Positions 10,383-20,719 are shown, counted from the stretch's first letter. The stretch: 33,240 nucleotides of DNA from Schoenoplectus triqueter (GCA_964058805.1 CAXKVV010001943.1:1-33240), one strand, 5' to 3'. Made by a program: numbers and translations. Notes: generated from the letters alone by a model not told the origin.

Positions 10383-10779
10383 TAGTTATGCTACGGTGTT
10401 ATGCGTAGTACGGATGACTTTTTGCTATGGACCATTTTATTATTTTTAAAGTTAAAATAGTTGATCCGATCTGTCAAAATATTTTCTATATGAAAATCTA
10501 GTTGGGACCAAATTTTTATATTTTTTTTCAAATTTGTATACTATTGTTTAAGATAGTTGGAAAATCACTTGATTAATCATTACGAGACATTCAAAATGAG
10601 TGATTTTCTAGCCATCTTAAAAATAATAAATAAAATTAAAAAAAAATAAAATTTGATTTCCAATTAGATTTTCATATAAAAAATATTCTGACTAGTCGGA
10701 TTGATCATTTAAACTTTAAAAATAAAAAATAATACCTAATACACAGACCAGTATTATGCGTAAAACCATAACCTAATTC
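10383..10779. mobile_element. fold-back Mutator-like MITE, diverged copy 2
   Basis: This segment aligns along its length with the element at 3651-4052. Shared blocks are GCTACGGTGTTATGCGTAG (10390-10408), GATCCGAT-TGTCAAAATATT, ATATGAAAATCTAGTTGGGACC (split by differences), GATAGTTGGAAAATCACTTGAT and AGTCGGATTGATCATTTAAA. The right end mirrors the left (…TTATGCGTAAAACCATAACC). The arms are more diverged than in copy 1 and no target duplication can be called with confidence, implying an older insertion. Confidence 0.75.
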
Positions 10780-12383
10780 TCTCTGTATATATTCGCCGTA
10801 TGATTAGATCAGTTTTGAGAAATCCGCCACGCAATCGTGCATAGAATCCTCAAAAACAAAATTTTCTTTTTATTTTTGGTACCAATGGTTCCTCTACAAG
10901 CTGTCAACAAACCAGTATACTGTATTAGCAGTTGGTATATGTAAAGAAATATACAATTCATGTGTATATTAGTCTTCAATGGTGAAATTGCAACTTTCTT
11001 CGGGCACATAGTCACTTGATAGCTCAGCAAAATATTTCATATACGTGGAGCTCTAAAACTTTTAAAATACTTTCTAGTCTTGGCAAGTAGCATAGCCTTC
11101 TTTTCAACTAATTTTTTTTATGCTGCTGGTATGTTGTTGTTGAAGTAAACAAAAAAAGTTTAATGTGGCCCGTCCATTTAAGCCAAACAATGGCAAAAAA
11201 AAGCATAATAGTTGATAATATTGCCAGGACTCAGTACGTGGTCAGGGACGGATGCAAAATTTTAATTAGACGGTTAGTTATAGAATTGTACTAATTTTAT
11301 CAGATTCAAATTCATTAACTAATCGAGTACTAAATAAAAAATTAATAATTCAATATATATTCTTATCTAATAAAAAAAATATCAAAAAACATATTTTTAT
11401 ATATTAAAAATAATAAAAATAAAACTCAAAATAATAAATAATCATGTCGATTATGCAAATAATAGACTTTAAATTTTGAAATATTTACATAATTATTTCA
11501 TTATCATAATATTAAATATTTTTTCTCAATCAAAATAATCAAACAATTTAGAGAGAGTCAAAAATTAAATTCAAAAAATCAAATTAACAAAACATTAAAC
11601 TAAAAATATTACTTTTAAAAATCTAAGAAGTGAGTTGGCACCTCGCCATTACTGGGTCCTCCTCAGTATGTGGCATCATGTTATTTATACCTTTTTAAAT
11701 TTTTTGTTTTGTTTTTTTATGACAAGCATGGTGCTATTTTTGGTCTTTATTAGAGTAGATATAGGGTCCTACACACGGATAAAGACAAATTAACAATACA
11801 TTTGTTTCGGTACAAGCTTTCAAAAAAAAAAATCATGCCAGTGAAGACTCAAGACATAGTAGTGGAATAGCGAGATGTTTTTTTTTTCTGCATCCCAAAT
11901 AAATGCATTCCCAGGAATTTTTATTGCACAATTAACCAGTATAAGTTGCACTCTTACGAAAAAAAATAATTTGATGTGTCACTTTATTTGTGTGCGTTGC
12001 TCTTGTGCATAGTTATGCATAGACAAAGTCCAGCAGAAATCATTAAATTGGTTGCGGTAACAGTCAAACATTATTATTATATTTTGAAAAAAAATCATTA
12101 TTTGTTTAATGTTTTAGTTTTTACAATTCTTGTTTTTTTCCTGCTTTTCGTTATTCGTATCTTTTGTCTGTAGCAGTGAATCTTATTTGTTGTAAATTTT
12201 TTTTGTCATGTTAAAGTCGGTCTTATGATGTATAAATATATTAAAATGCAAATATATATTTTAAAAATTCATCGGTGGTCCCAAATCATATCCACATAAT
12301 GATGAGCTGTAAAAGAAACTACTCAAAATGTTTTTGTAATTTTTATTGGTGGCTTTGAATATATTCTTGATATTATATTTATT
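10780..12383. other. intergenic stretch, no supported gene
   Basis: Open frames near 10809-11030 (-) and 11976-12173 (+) have low-complexity or hydrophobic composition and no recognisable domain. Near 11245 the sequence CAGGGACGGATGCAAAATTTT resembles the start of some plant non-autonomous hAT elements, but no partner end was found. Confidence 0.5.
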
Positions 12384-13260
12384 GAGAATGATACAAGGTT
12401 CTATGTACTCAAATCTTTTCCGCAACTCACACAAATTGGTACATGCATTTTTATATATGAGGCGTGGCTTATCAATCATACAATATCTCTTTCCTAAAAT
12501 GAACTGGTTATGCAAAGAAACTATTAAACAATGACATTTTCTTTTCAATATATTTCTGAAATGTCATTATTATAATAATGAAACGAGAATCAATTGATTC
12601 ATTATATTCCGTGACTCCTGATGGATTTGGGGCCTGCATTTTTCAATATCAGCAAACAAGACACATTAAGTCATTATTAGATGTACTTAATCATTCTTTT
12701 TGTGAAATATAATTTCAGGCAGTACTTATTTTTTTTGTTATGTTAATGTTTGTTCATAGTTGTTTTTCACTATATATTTAAAATGTAAATTTTTTAAAAG
12801 ATGAAACAAAGATTCACAATTTTTGTAAGTAATGACGAATATACTTGCATTTTCGTATAAAAGACTGATGTGTCCTAAACCGTGCTAAACAATTGTATTT
12901 GTGCAGCCAGAAATGATGAGTTGTAATAAACATTTTGATTGGTTTTTGTTATTTTTGTAATAAACATGATGAGTTGTAATAAACAATTGTCATTAAGAAT
13001 GAGGTGTTATTCAATGTATACAAATAATTTCAATTAACTCATGCTTAATTTGGTACCTGCACTTTCTATATAAAAGATATAATAAATTATTTAAACCATT
13101 CCGTACTGAAATTTTTTTCTTCAAAAACGTTGACATATACAATGAAATTGCTGAATAGGTATTATTTTTTTCTTAAAGCGACATTTTTTAAATAATGAAT
13201 TGAGAATCAATGTATACAATATTTTTCCGCAACTCAGATGAATTTGTTGCATGCATTTTT
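12384..13260 (+). repeat. degenerate dispersed repeat, about four copies
   Basis: A 60-75-bp module recurs at about 12384-12456, 12585-12650, 12996-13070 and 13202-13260. The pattern is GAGAATcaatgtat...TTTTCCGCAACTCa..gAATTTGgtgCATGCATTTTT. The first and last copies share TTTTCCGCAACTCA exactly. A second short module, GATGAG(C/T)TGTAA(A/T)A, recurs at about 12302, 12918 and 12968. Spacing is irregular and copies are heavily diverged. This could be an old satellite or fragments of a repetitive element. Confidence 0.55.
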
Positions 13261-13545
13261 CAGGTAGTAAATCTTTGTTTTCCAGAACTACTTTTTACAA
13301 AATGATGATTTAATTAATTGTATGTCTACACTCTACATTACACGTCTCTATATATGTTTAGACTTCAGACCAATTTCTCTGTCACATCTGATCCCATGAC
13401 TAGTGAACAAGTTCCAATTAGGCATGGAGCAAGAGTATGTTGATGTTCCATCATACCATATCCTGCAAACTTCACTTACATTTTTAGAACAAAAATATTT
13501 ATTTTTTAGCAATACATACTCTCTGCCCTTACACTAGTGGATTGC

Positions 13546-13770
13546 CGGCGGGTACCGCGGGCACGGGCCGGGTACACCCGCGGCGGGCGGCGGGTACGGC
13601 GGGCGCGGGTACGGCGGGTAGACGGGTACGGCGGGCACGGGTAGACGGGTTTTTTTTTTCAAAACCGTACCCTACCCGTCTCATACCCGTGCCCGTCGCG
13701 GGTACACGGGTACCACGGGTACGGGTACGGGGGTACGCGGGCACGGGTAGAAGGGTACGGGTACGGGTAT
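13546..13770. repeat. left GC-rich subterminal array of the hAT element
   Basis: A run of GGGTAC/GGGCAC/GGGCGC motifs, in a neighbourhood otherwise nearly all A and T. A short central inverted block reads CCGTACCCTACCCGTC (13666-13681). A run of about 27 T residues follows from 13772. Short open frames here on both strands are artefacts of the repeat. By analogy with Ac and other hAT elements, such arrays are binding sites for the BED-finger transposase. Confidence 0.85.
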
Positions 13771-14351
13771 GATTTTTTTTTTTTTTTTTTTTTTTATTTT
13801 TTTGCTGTTTTTGTTTTATAAATATATTTTTTATTTTGGAATGTCATAAAATGTGAATAATATCATTTCGGCTAAGTACAAATATAAACGTTCATTTTAA
13901 AAGAATAATATATTTTCTAAACGTTCATTTTTTCAATTATTTTAAAACAATAGATTAAATCAAAAAATAGATAAAAAATTTAAAATGAACATTTAAAAAT
14001 CAAATAATTTAAAATGAACGTTTAAAATATAAATAAAAAATATTTTAAATCAATTAATTTAAAAAGTAAAATATAAATAAAAATTTAGAAAATCAATTAC
14101 TTTAAAAATAATTTTGAATTATTTTAAAAAAATAGATTAAAAAATAAAAGTTACCCTCCTCCTTTATTCCGGGCTTGGGACCGGCTATGTAAAATGACAT
14201 AGGCAGAGTTCTAACTTTTTTTTTGTTAGTAGTTTTCTTTAAAATGAATAATTTAAAAACTAATTGAAATGTTTAGAAATTTACAATTTAAAAAATAGCC
14301 ATAAAAATTAAAGGAGGTTAGAGATTAATACCGACACTGCCTTTTACCTAT

Positions 14352-16913
14352 CTAATAGTTTGCATTCATGTACCATTGCTCGCTCTCTTCTGCACCGTCT
14401 GAATCCGAATTATAACCCGGCCGCGGCTCGGTACCGCTTTCTTCAGTCTCGACTTCGGATGATTGTGGTTGATCTCGATATTGATTGCGCTCCTCAGCAT
14501 CAATCCAATCTTTCAAGCACACAAGTCTCTCAAAAACATGTGCACCCAACTTACTACGTTTATCGGAGAGAATCCTGTTCGCCGAACTAAAGCAACTTTC
14601 AGAAGGGACAGTTGACACGGGTACGGCAAATACGTCGCGGGCCATCATCGCCAGCGTTGGATAGCCCCTTGCATTTCTCTTCCACCACGTCATGATGTCA
14701 ACATCTTCATTTTCGTTGAGCATCGACATATAGCTCAATAACTCATTTGTGGATGTGTGCGGTGTGCTTTCCGATTGAAAATCTGCTAACAATCCACCAC
14801 TGCTAGTGCTCCTGGAAGTGAAACTATTAAATAAAATAATTAGTAGATAAATAATGTAGATATTATAAATAATGAATATTAAAAACACATGTAATTTATA
14901 TTTTTACCTAGGGGCGCGGCGGGACGAAGACGAATTTTGGTTGTCAACCATTCTTGAGTTGTATATGTTAAACATCTCATCGAACTTCGAATTCACGTAT
15001 GCCTCTACCCCGGTGTTGGATAAATGTAGATTATCTTTGTACGCTTGAACCATTCTGATTGTGTAATACTTCTTGTATGCCGGATTGAGGCAGCTTGCGA
15101 TGATGGCCAGGAGGGGTATATCTTCCCAATATTTCAAAAATTTTTGCTTCATGGCATCTACGATCGGCGTGAGAGATTTATCCCGGGTTTCGGCTTGTTC
15201 CAATTCGCGATATACCTTGGAGATGCTATAGAGATGTTTCAGCAACTCAAATGAAGTCGGTGAATACGAGCAGGATAATTGGACGGTTGCTTTAAAAAAA
15301 GTTTCTAGAAATTTTCGAAGTCTTTCTAGTTGCTCCCATTCCTCGACACTGGGTTCCAATGCCATTCCCTCTGGGGTGGAGCTTCTCAAAAACTCCCCAA
15401 TAACAGCATGGTAAGGAAGGCATCGGTGCAAAAATCTATAGGTAGAGTTCCAACGGGTATCTATATCCCAAGGAACTCTCAACTTGCTCAATCCATAGTT
15501 GACGCACATCAATGCGAACCGTTGTTTTCTTTCTTGGTTTGAAACAATATGGTTAAGAGCATCCTTAAATTTAATTATCAACAGTTTTACGGTTTCTGTT
15601 TTAAGGCCCGCCTTCACAACGAGGTTAAGTATGTGGCAAGCACACTTTTGATGAAACATTGCACCATTCATAATTGGGTTTAGTGACCGTTTAAAAATAT
15701 CAATGGAAGCTATATTGTTGCTAGCATTATCGAAAGATATAGAAAAAACCTTGTTATCCATATCCCTCTTCAGATTATATTCTTGTAAAATCTCAATAAT
15801 GGATTTGAAAATTACATTTGCAGTGTGTGGAGAATCCAATACTCTAAAACTTAATATTCTTTTTTGTAATACCCATTGATCATCGATCCAATGCCCGGTA
15901 ACACAAGAGTACCCAAGACCATGTTTACCGGCGGTCCATATATCAGATGTAATTGAGACCTTATTATTTTGATATGCAAATATTGCTCGGAGTTCATTTT
16001 TTATGGTGGTAAACTGGTTTTTTATTTCGCCTACCAATTTTCTATGATGGATCCTCTTGTACATTGGTTGAGCGCACCCCCGAATGATCAACCGGGCAAA
16101 ACTCATACAACCACCCATACTTATTGGTTGTTCTTTATGGGTAATATATCGGGCCATTTCACTAAGCATTCTTGCTTCATCGAATTTTGGGTGAGTTCTG
16201 GTACCATCTGGTTGCATAAGGGTTTGGATTTGTCTCGGTCCAGCATTTTCACTTGGAACCTCACCCTTTTTTTGGTGCATTTCAACATGTCTTTTAAAAC
16301 TGGTCATACCACTTGATTGTTTATACACAAAAAAAGGTTTCTTGCAATTTGATACCTTACAATCAAGAGTTTTCAAAATGCCATTCTCGTCTTTGGTCAC
16401 CTTATACCAGGACAACCACCACTGATTGTATTCGGGAGCTCTTTTAGTCTTTTTTACTGGTTGTTCTGCTGGTTGTTGTGGGGGGGCTGAGCCACTTCTC
16501 GAAGGAGAGACATCTGCTTCTTGAATTTCAGGAACACCAGTCGAAGGAGTAGATGAAATAGGGGCAGTGAATTGACTCGATGATACAGAAGAAGTGCCTC
16601 CATATGCATACGGTGCTGTTGGTTGAAGTGCACCTTGTGGAATGAATACGTTCGGATCGGTTGAAGTATAATAAGGTGCACTCATTTGGGGTGGTTGTTG
16701 ATAATTTAAATCTAACATTTGGTCTCTTCTTTGATAAATTTGTGGATAATTTTGTGGATAATTGGGTGGTGGCATTTGGGAGGAACTATCAATATAATTT
16801 TGTGGATAATTTGGTGGTGGCATTTGTTCATAGTTAGACGGTATGCTTGGACCAAAAAGGTCTTCAGAAAATCTCGCGGCTTCTTCTTGCACTTGTTCGT
16901 TATAACTTGACAT
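14352..16913 (-). CDS. hAT transposase with BED zinc finger (two exons, 821 aa)
   Basis: Predicted join: exon 1 16913-14908, exon 2 14811-14352. The junction (AG|G, Arg669) keeps frame and the total is exactly 822 codons. The protein cuts and pastes the element from the nucleus. Residues 1-150 are Pro/Gln/Tyr-rich, with QMPPPNYPQNY duplicated at 30-40 and 46-56. A BED zinc finger spans about 161-214 (Cys185, Cys190, His209, His213). The RNase H-like core has TSDIW (Asp323) and SFDNASNN (Asp394), then CHILNLVVKAGL and WDIDTRWNSTYRFL. The C-terminal hAT dimerisation region includes WWKRNARGYPTLAMMARDVF and PSESCFSSANRILSDKRSKL; Glu740 should be the third catalytic residue. Start chosen as the first methionine, just downstream of AT-rich DNA. 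No disabling mutation seen. Confidence 0.92.
14812..14907 (-). other. predicted intron of the hAT transposase gene
   Basis: On the - strand the donor is CTAG|GTAAAAAT (GT at 14907-14906) and the acceptor is TTTCACTTCCAG|GAGC (AG at 14813-14812). It is 96 bp and very AT-rich, as plant introns are. Splicing restores a frame joining RRAPR to STSSGGLL. Without splicing the exon-1 frame hits TAA at once, removing the dimerisation domain and Glu740. An alternative AG twelve bases upstream (AATAG|TTTCAC) would also keep frame but add four residues. Confidence 0.85.
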
Positions 16914-16971
16914 TTTTAAAATCTAACATATTTAAAAAAATTCGAAATAATTTAATAAATAAAATCTAACA

Positions 16972-17208
16972 TATTTATTTTTAATAGGTTATCTATGAAA
17001 TTTAATGGTTGCCTTTTGGGCCAGTTACTATTACACACGAAATCACAACCAGGTAAGTTCCCAGGAAAACCAGGGATCACAAAGGATACGCTACGAGTTC
17101 CGATTTTCCTAGACAGAACTTTCCTTAGACATTGTGTTTTCATAGTATTGCAACAGTTCTTACTAGGGAAACCATTAAAACGTCATAAATAACCTATTAA
17201 AAATAAAT
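16972..17208. mobile_element. possible nested Mutator-like MITE within the hAT element
   Basis: Inverted arms of about 42 bp lie at 16972-17013 and 17167-17209. The outermost 20 bases (ATTTATTTTTAATAGGTTAT) pair perfectly and TTTAATGGTT pairs further in. AATCTAACA flanks both sides (16963-16971 and 17209-17217), a possible 9-bp duplication. The interior is richer in G+C than the host sequence. Caution: AAATCTAACA is itself common in the surrounding repeat DNA and the arm overlaps the host repeat motif AACCTATTAAAAATAAAT, so the duplication could be coincidental. Confidence 0.5.
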
Positions 17209-17385
17209 AATCTAACAATTTATACAAATTAAATCTAACATACAATTTAAATTTTAAATTAAATCTAACAAAATTAAATCTAAAGTGAATTATATGTCAA
17301 ATAATGTAACCTTCAAATTTGACGAAATTGTACTTGCGGGCGTTGCCGAACTTCGTATTTCCGTTTTCCAATACCTACATATTCA

Positions 17386-18252
17386 AAACATTAAAAATAA
17401 ATCCAAATTAAAAAAATAAAATCTAACCTATTTAAAATAAATATAATTACTTCACATATTCAAAAAAATAAAAATAACCTATTTTCTTAACCTATTAAAA
17501 ATAAATCCGAATTTAAAAATTAAATTCTAACCTATTTAAAACAAATCTAATTACTTCACATATTCAAAAAAATAAAAATAACCTATTTTCTTAACCTATT
17601 AAAAATAAATCCGAATTAAAAAAATAAAATCTAACCTATTTAAAACAAATCTAATTACTTCACATATTCAAAAAAATAAAAATAACCTATTTTCTTAACC
17701 TATTAAAAATAAATCCGAATTAAAAAAATAAAATCTAACCTATTTAAAACAAATCTAATTACTTCACATATTCAAAAAAATAAAAATAACCTATTTTCTT
17801 AACCTATTAAAAATAAATCCGAATTAAAAAAATAAAATCTAACCTATTTAAAACAAATCTAATTACTTCACATATTCAAAAAAATAAAAATAACCTATTT
17901 TCATAACCTATTAAAAATAAATCCGAATTTAAAAATTAAATTCTAACCTATTTAAAACAAATCTAATTACTTCACATATTCAAAAAAATAAAAATAACCT
18001 ATTTTCTTAACCTATTAAAAATAAATCCGAATTTAAAAATTAAATTCTAACCTATTTAAAACAAATCTAATTACTTCACATATTCAAAAAAATAAAAATA
18101 ACCTATTTTCTTTACCTATTAAAAATAAATCCGAATTTAAAAATTAAAATCTAACCTATTTAAAATAAATCTAATTACTTCACATATTCAAAAAAATAAA
18201 AATAACCTATTTTCTTAACCTATTAAAAATAAATCCGAATTTAAAAATCTAA
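17386..18252. repeat. 104-bp minisatellite, about 8 copies
   Basis: The landmark ATTTTCTTAACC, or a one-base variant, recurs at 17481, 17585, 17689, 17793, 17897, 18001, 18105 and 18209: exactly 104 bases each time. Units differ by only a few substitutions, for example TTCATAACC at 17897 and TTTACCTATT at 18105, and by CCGAATTAAAAAAATAAAATC versus CCGAATTTAAAAATTAAATTC variants. The array sits between the transposase start and the right end of the hAT element. Its homogeneity implies recent expansion. Confidence 0.95.
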
Positions 18253-18509
18253 CCTCGCGGAAAAATCTTGCAGGAGACGCCGAACTTCGTAATTTCAATA
18301 CCTTCGTAATTCCGTGATCGTATTTTTATATTATATTTTTTGGAACAATAAATTTAAAAATTGAGAATAATATTGTATTTGAGAGAATAAAAGATTGAGA
18401 GATTGAGAAAATGTGAAAATGTTGAGAGGAAGAGGGGTGTATTTATAGAGTTTTGATTGGAGGGAATAAATTTTGAAATTTATTAAAAAAAAAAAAAAAA
18501 AAATTTTCC

Positions 18510-18937
18510 AGCGGGTACAGCGGGTTTGGCGGGTACGGGTAACGGGTACGGGTACGGGTTTGATTTGATGTGAACTGGGGGGAAAATTTTTGAAATTTGA
18601 AAATCACGGGTACGCGGGTACGCGGGTACGCGGGCGCGGGTACGCGGGTACGCGGGCGCGGGTACGCGGGCACGCGGGCGCGGGTGAGCGGGTACATGGG
18701 CGCGGGTACGCGGGTACGGGCGCGGGTACGCGGGTACGGGTACGCGGGCGCGGGTACACGGGCACGGGTACGCGGGTAAACGGGTACGGGTACAACGGGT
18801 TTTTTCCAAAAAATCACTGCCCTGCCCTTCTCAAACCCGTACCCGTGTACCCGTTTACCCGCCTCTACCCGGGCACGGGTACGGGTACCGCGGGTACGGG
18901 TCGCGGGTACACGGGTACGGGTTGTACCCGGCGGGTT
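18510..18937. repeat. right GC-rich subterminal array of the hAT element
   Basis: A dense array of GGGTACGC, GGGCGCGG and GGGTACGG units. At least 25 GGG triplets lie between 18607 and 18800 at roughly 6-8-base spacing. An inverted block of CCCGTACCCGTG type follows (18836-18870), then GGGTAC again to the end. An A-run at 18484-18502 precedes the array, mirroring the T-run inside the left array. Long frames rich in Arg, Pro, Gly and Thr on both strands are repeat artefacts, not genes. Confidence 0.85.
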
Positions 18938-18959
18938 TTAGCATAGCACTACCTTACAC

Positions 18960-19703
18960 GCGCACCCAAAAAAAAAAAATCAAATTTCATAATCTGATAA
19001 TCAGGAAAGCACTGGTACATTGGTACTGTTGTACAAATGCAACTTCTCTTTGCCTAGCCGTTCTATGACAAAAGCTTCCATGAAAAATGCATGATTACTA
19101 TTGTCGTTTGGCTGTCTACCATCTTAATTCTTTTTTTCCATTTGAAAACTTGAAGCATCAGTAATCATTTGAAAATTTATGGTCAATTAAGCTAAAATAT
19201 GTAATTTATTGCAACTTCTAACTCAATATCCTCCAAACCCAACGGTGACTGGGTCACATCTAAACTTGTCACTAGAATAGAGGAGCATTTGATATGAATA
19301 AATTTATTGTATAGTTTAATAACGAAAGAGGACCGTCCTGTTAGGACGTGTTTTATAGTGGGAGAAAAAAAAATTGATAGAAAATCATTTGAACTAAAAA
19401 GCTGAAATATGTCACAGTCCCTTGATTTCTTATACCAGCTGACACTGAAATTCCATTGGCTCAAACCATGCTAACATTTTTTTTAAAAAATACTTCAAAC
19501 TAAGTGCTGTCAAACTTTAATGCATGGGACATTGCAATTGCCAAAACTTACATTTATGTAAATAAATGGAAAATTTCGAGAAAAGCAATCATAAAAATTA
19601 TTCCAATTGTGGTAATACACTATTAAAAAGGTCCAATTGTGCAATGCTGTAATGCCAACAAAGTTAGTTTTTTCATATAAAATTTCCAACGGCTGAGTTA
19701 TAA
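18960..19703. other. intergenic stretch
   Basis: Moderately AT-rich, with no recognised protein, RNA gene or element end. A 90-codon open frame on the - strand (19192-19464) has no features that support it. Confidence 0.5.
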
Positions 19704-20175
19704 TCTATACTATTATATAAATCATCTAAGAATTGGAGGGTCCATTTTTTGTCATTGTAAATTTTTATTATACCCATTTTATCCCTCAATTAGACGGATA
19801 CTATTTATTGTTGGTTGATCGAACGTATGTGATCGCGTCCATTGATCCCCTCTTTCTCTCCATTTATTTCCCTTATATACTATTATTTCCATAATTTTTG
19901 TTTTTTATTTAGCAACTTTGTGCATATTTGGTAAGGAATTAATGGTGATAATATATGTTAGAATAATTTATTTTTCTTGCCATAAAAATCATGAATTATT
20001 AACTCATATTGTGCAAAATTCTCATCCAAGATTAAATATAGTCTTTATTATATGTTTTCTCTATAATTTGGTGAATTTATAATTTAATATTAGATAAATG
20101 TGAATTTTTTTAATCTTATAATATTTTTATATTTAAATAAAAAATTCTGCTGCAACGCACGGATATATAGCTAGT
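19704..20175 (+). mobile_element. non-autonomous Helitron (472 bp)
   Basis: The 5' terminus TCTATACTATTATATAA at 19704 is the standard plant Helitron start, preceded by A. The 3' terminus reads TGCTGCAACGCACGGATATATAGCTAGT, ending at 20175 and followed by T, as expected for insertion between A and T. The CAACGCACGG block is the usual GC-rich pre-terminal segment, though its hairpin is weak here, with several mismatches. There is no Rep/helicase coding capacity and no target duplication, as expected. Mobilisation would need an autonomous partner. Confidence 0.85.
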
Positions 20176-20573
20176 TATAACAATTGCAGAAACAGTGTTA
20201 TCAAAATAAATGAAATCAAGGACCGATAATTTCATTTTCTTGGGAAAAAAAATATTACAACTATATCGGATGGTTACTATTTGAGAAAAATATAAATGTA
20301 CTCCAAGTTACATAGCAAAAGCTTGTCAATCAAGTCATCCCCTCCTCCGTACAACAGAGAACCAAAGAGTCACATCTATCTGAAGTCACAAAATAACACA
20401 CATTTGAATCCACTTAGCGAAGTAATTAATGCATTAATAACCACATTCAATAAAACAAAATAAACAGTGATGGGGTTGCTTAACCCAAGAATTTGACCAC
20501 AACTTAAATTGTTCCCACACCAGACACCACACAGGCCGTGCTCTCTCTAGGTCTCTCCCCATATCAGGTCAGG
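20176..20573. other. distal upstream region of the CRF gene
   Basis: Non-coding. AT-rich to about 20460, then less AT-rich toward the promoter core. No terminal repeats are seen. It probably holds distal regulatory DNA of the CRF gene, inferred from position only. Confidence 0.4.
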
Positions 20574-20581
20574 TCACGTGA
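20574..20581. promoter_or_regulatory. G-box (TCACGTGA) upstream of the CRF gene
   Basis: A perfect 8-base palindrome with the CACGTG core at 20575-20580, about 330 bases upstream of the TATA box. CACGTG is the binding core for plant bZIP and bHLH factors. Occupancy is unknown. Confidence 0.6.
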
Positions 20582-20719
20582 CAGCGCACCGTACTGGACT
20601 GTGTAACCCGGTGCAATCGGTACGGCCCACTGTCAGTGAAAGGACTCTGACTGTACTGCTGTCACTTTCCAATTGGCTGCAATCCACTGATGGCGGCTGC
20701 GTAGCAAATTCCAATTTTG

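Larger units (their letters stand above)
13535..18951 (-). mobile_element. hAT-superfamily DNA transposon, apparently complete (5,417 bp)
   Basis: The left end reads TAGTGGATTGCCGGCGGGTA, and the reverse complement of the right end reads TAGTGCTATGCTAAAACCCG then CCGGGTAC. Both ends therefore share TAGTG plus an AT.GC core, and both lead into a GC-rich GGGTAC block. The element is flanked by an identical 8-bp duplication. It encodes one transposase of two predicted exons, in the Ac/Tam3-like branch by its BED finger, RNase H-like core and hAT dimerisation domain. Both subtermini carry dense GGGTAC/GGGCGC arrays, presumably transposase binding sites. Upstream of the transposase are a 104-bp minisatellite and a possible nested MITE. 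Intact frame, splice sites and duplication suggest recent activity; autonomy is inferred. Confidence 0.92.
13527..18959. repeat. 8-bp target site duplication (CCTTACAC)
   Basis: CCTTACAC occurs at 13527-13534 and 18952-18959, exactly outside the TAGTG ends of the hAT element. Eight bases is the diagnostic duplication length of the hAT superfamily, and the two copies are identical. Confidence 0.93.

Noticed and set aside
11240..11640. Non-autonomous hAT element beginning CAGGGACGGATGC
   Set aside because: No matching inverted end or 8-bp duplication was found, and a single 13-base match is too weak.
13529..13772. Overlapping Arg/Pro/Gly/Thr-rich open frames on both strands
   Set aside because: They lie wholly in the GC-rich subterminal array of the hAT element; lack of stops is a by-product of the GGGTAC repeat.
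18443..18946. Five long frames rich in PRTRVPA or GTRVRGR repeats
   Set aside because: Same reason: open in several frames on both strands at once because the repeat contains no stop codons.
13530..18957. CACTA-superfamily assignment from CACTA near both ends of the 5.4-kb element
   Set aside because: The CACTA strings overlap the target duplication and the TAGTG end in direct orientation on one side; the 8-bp duplication and hAT transposase decide the class.
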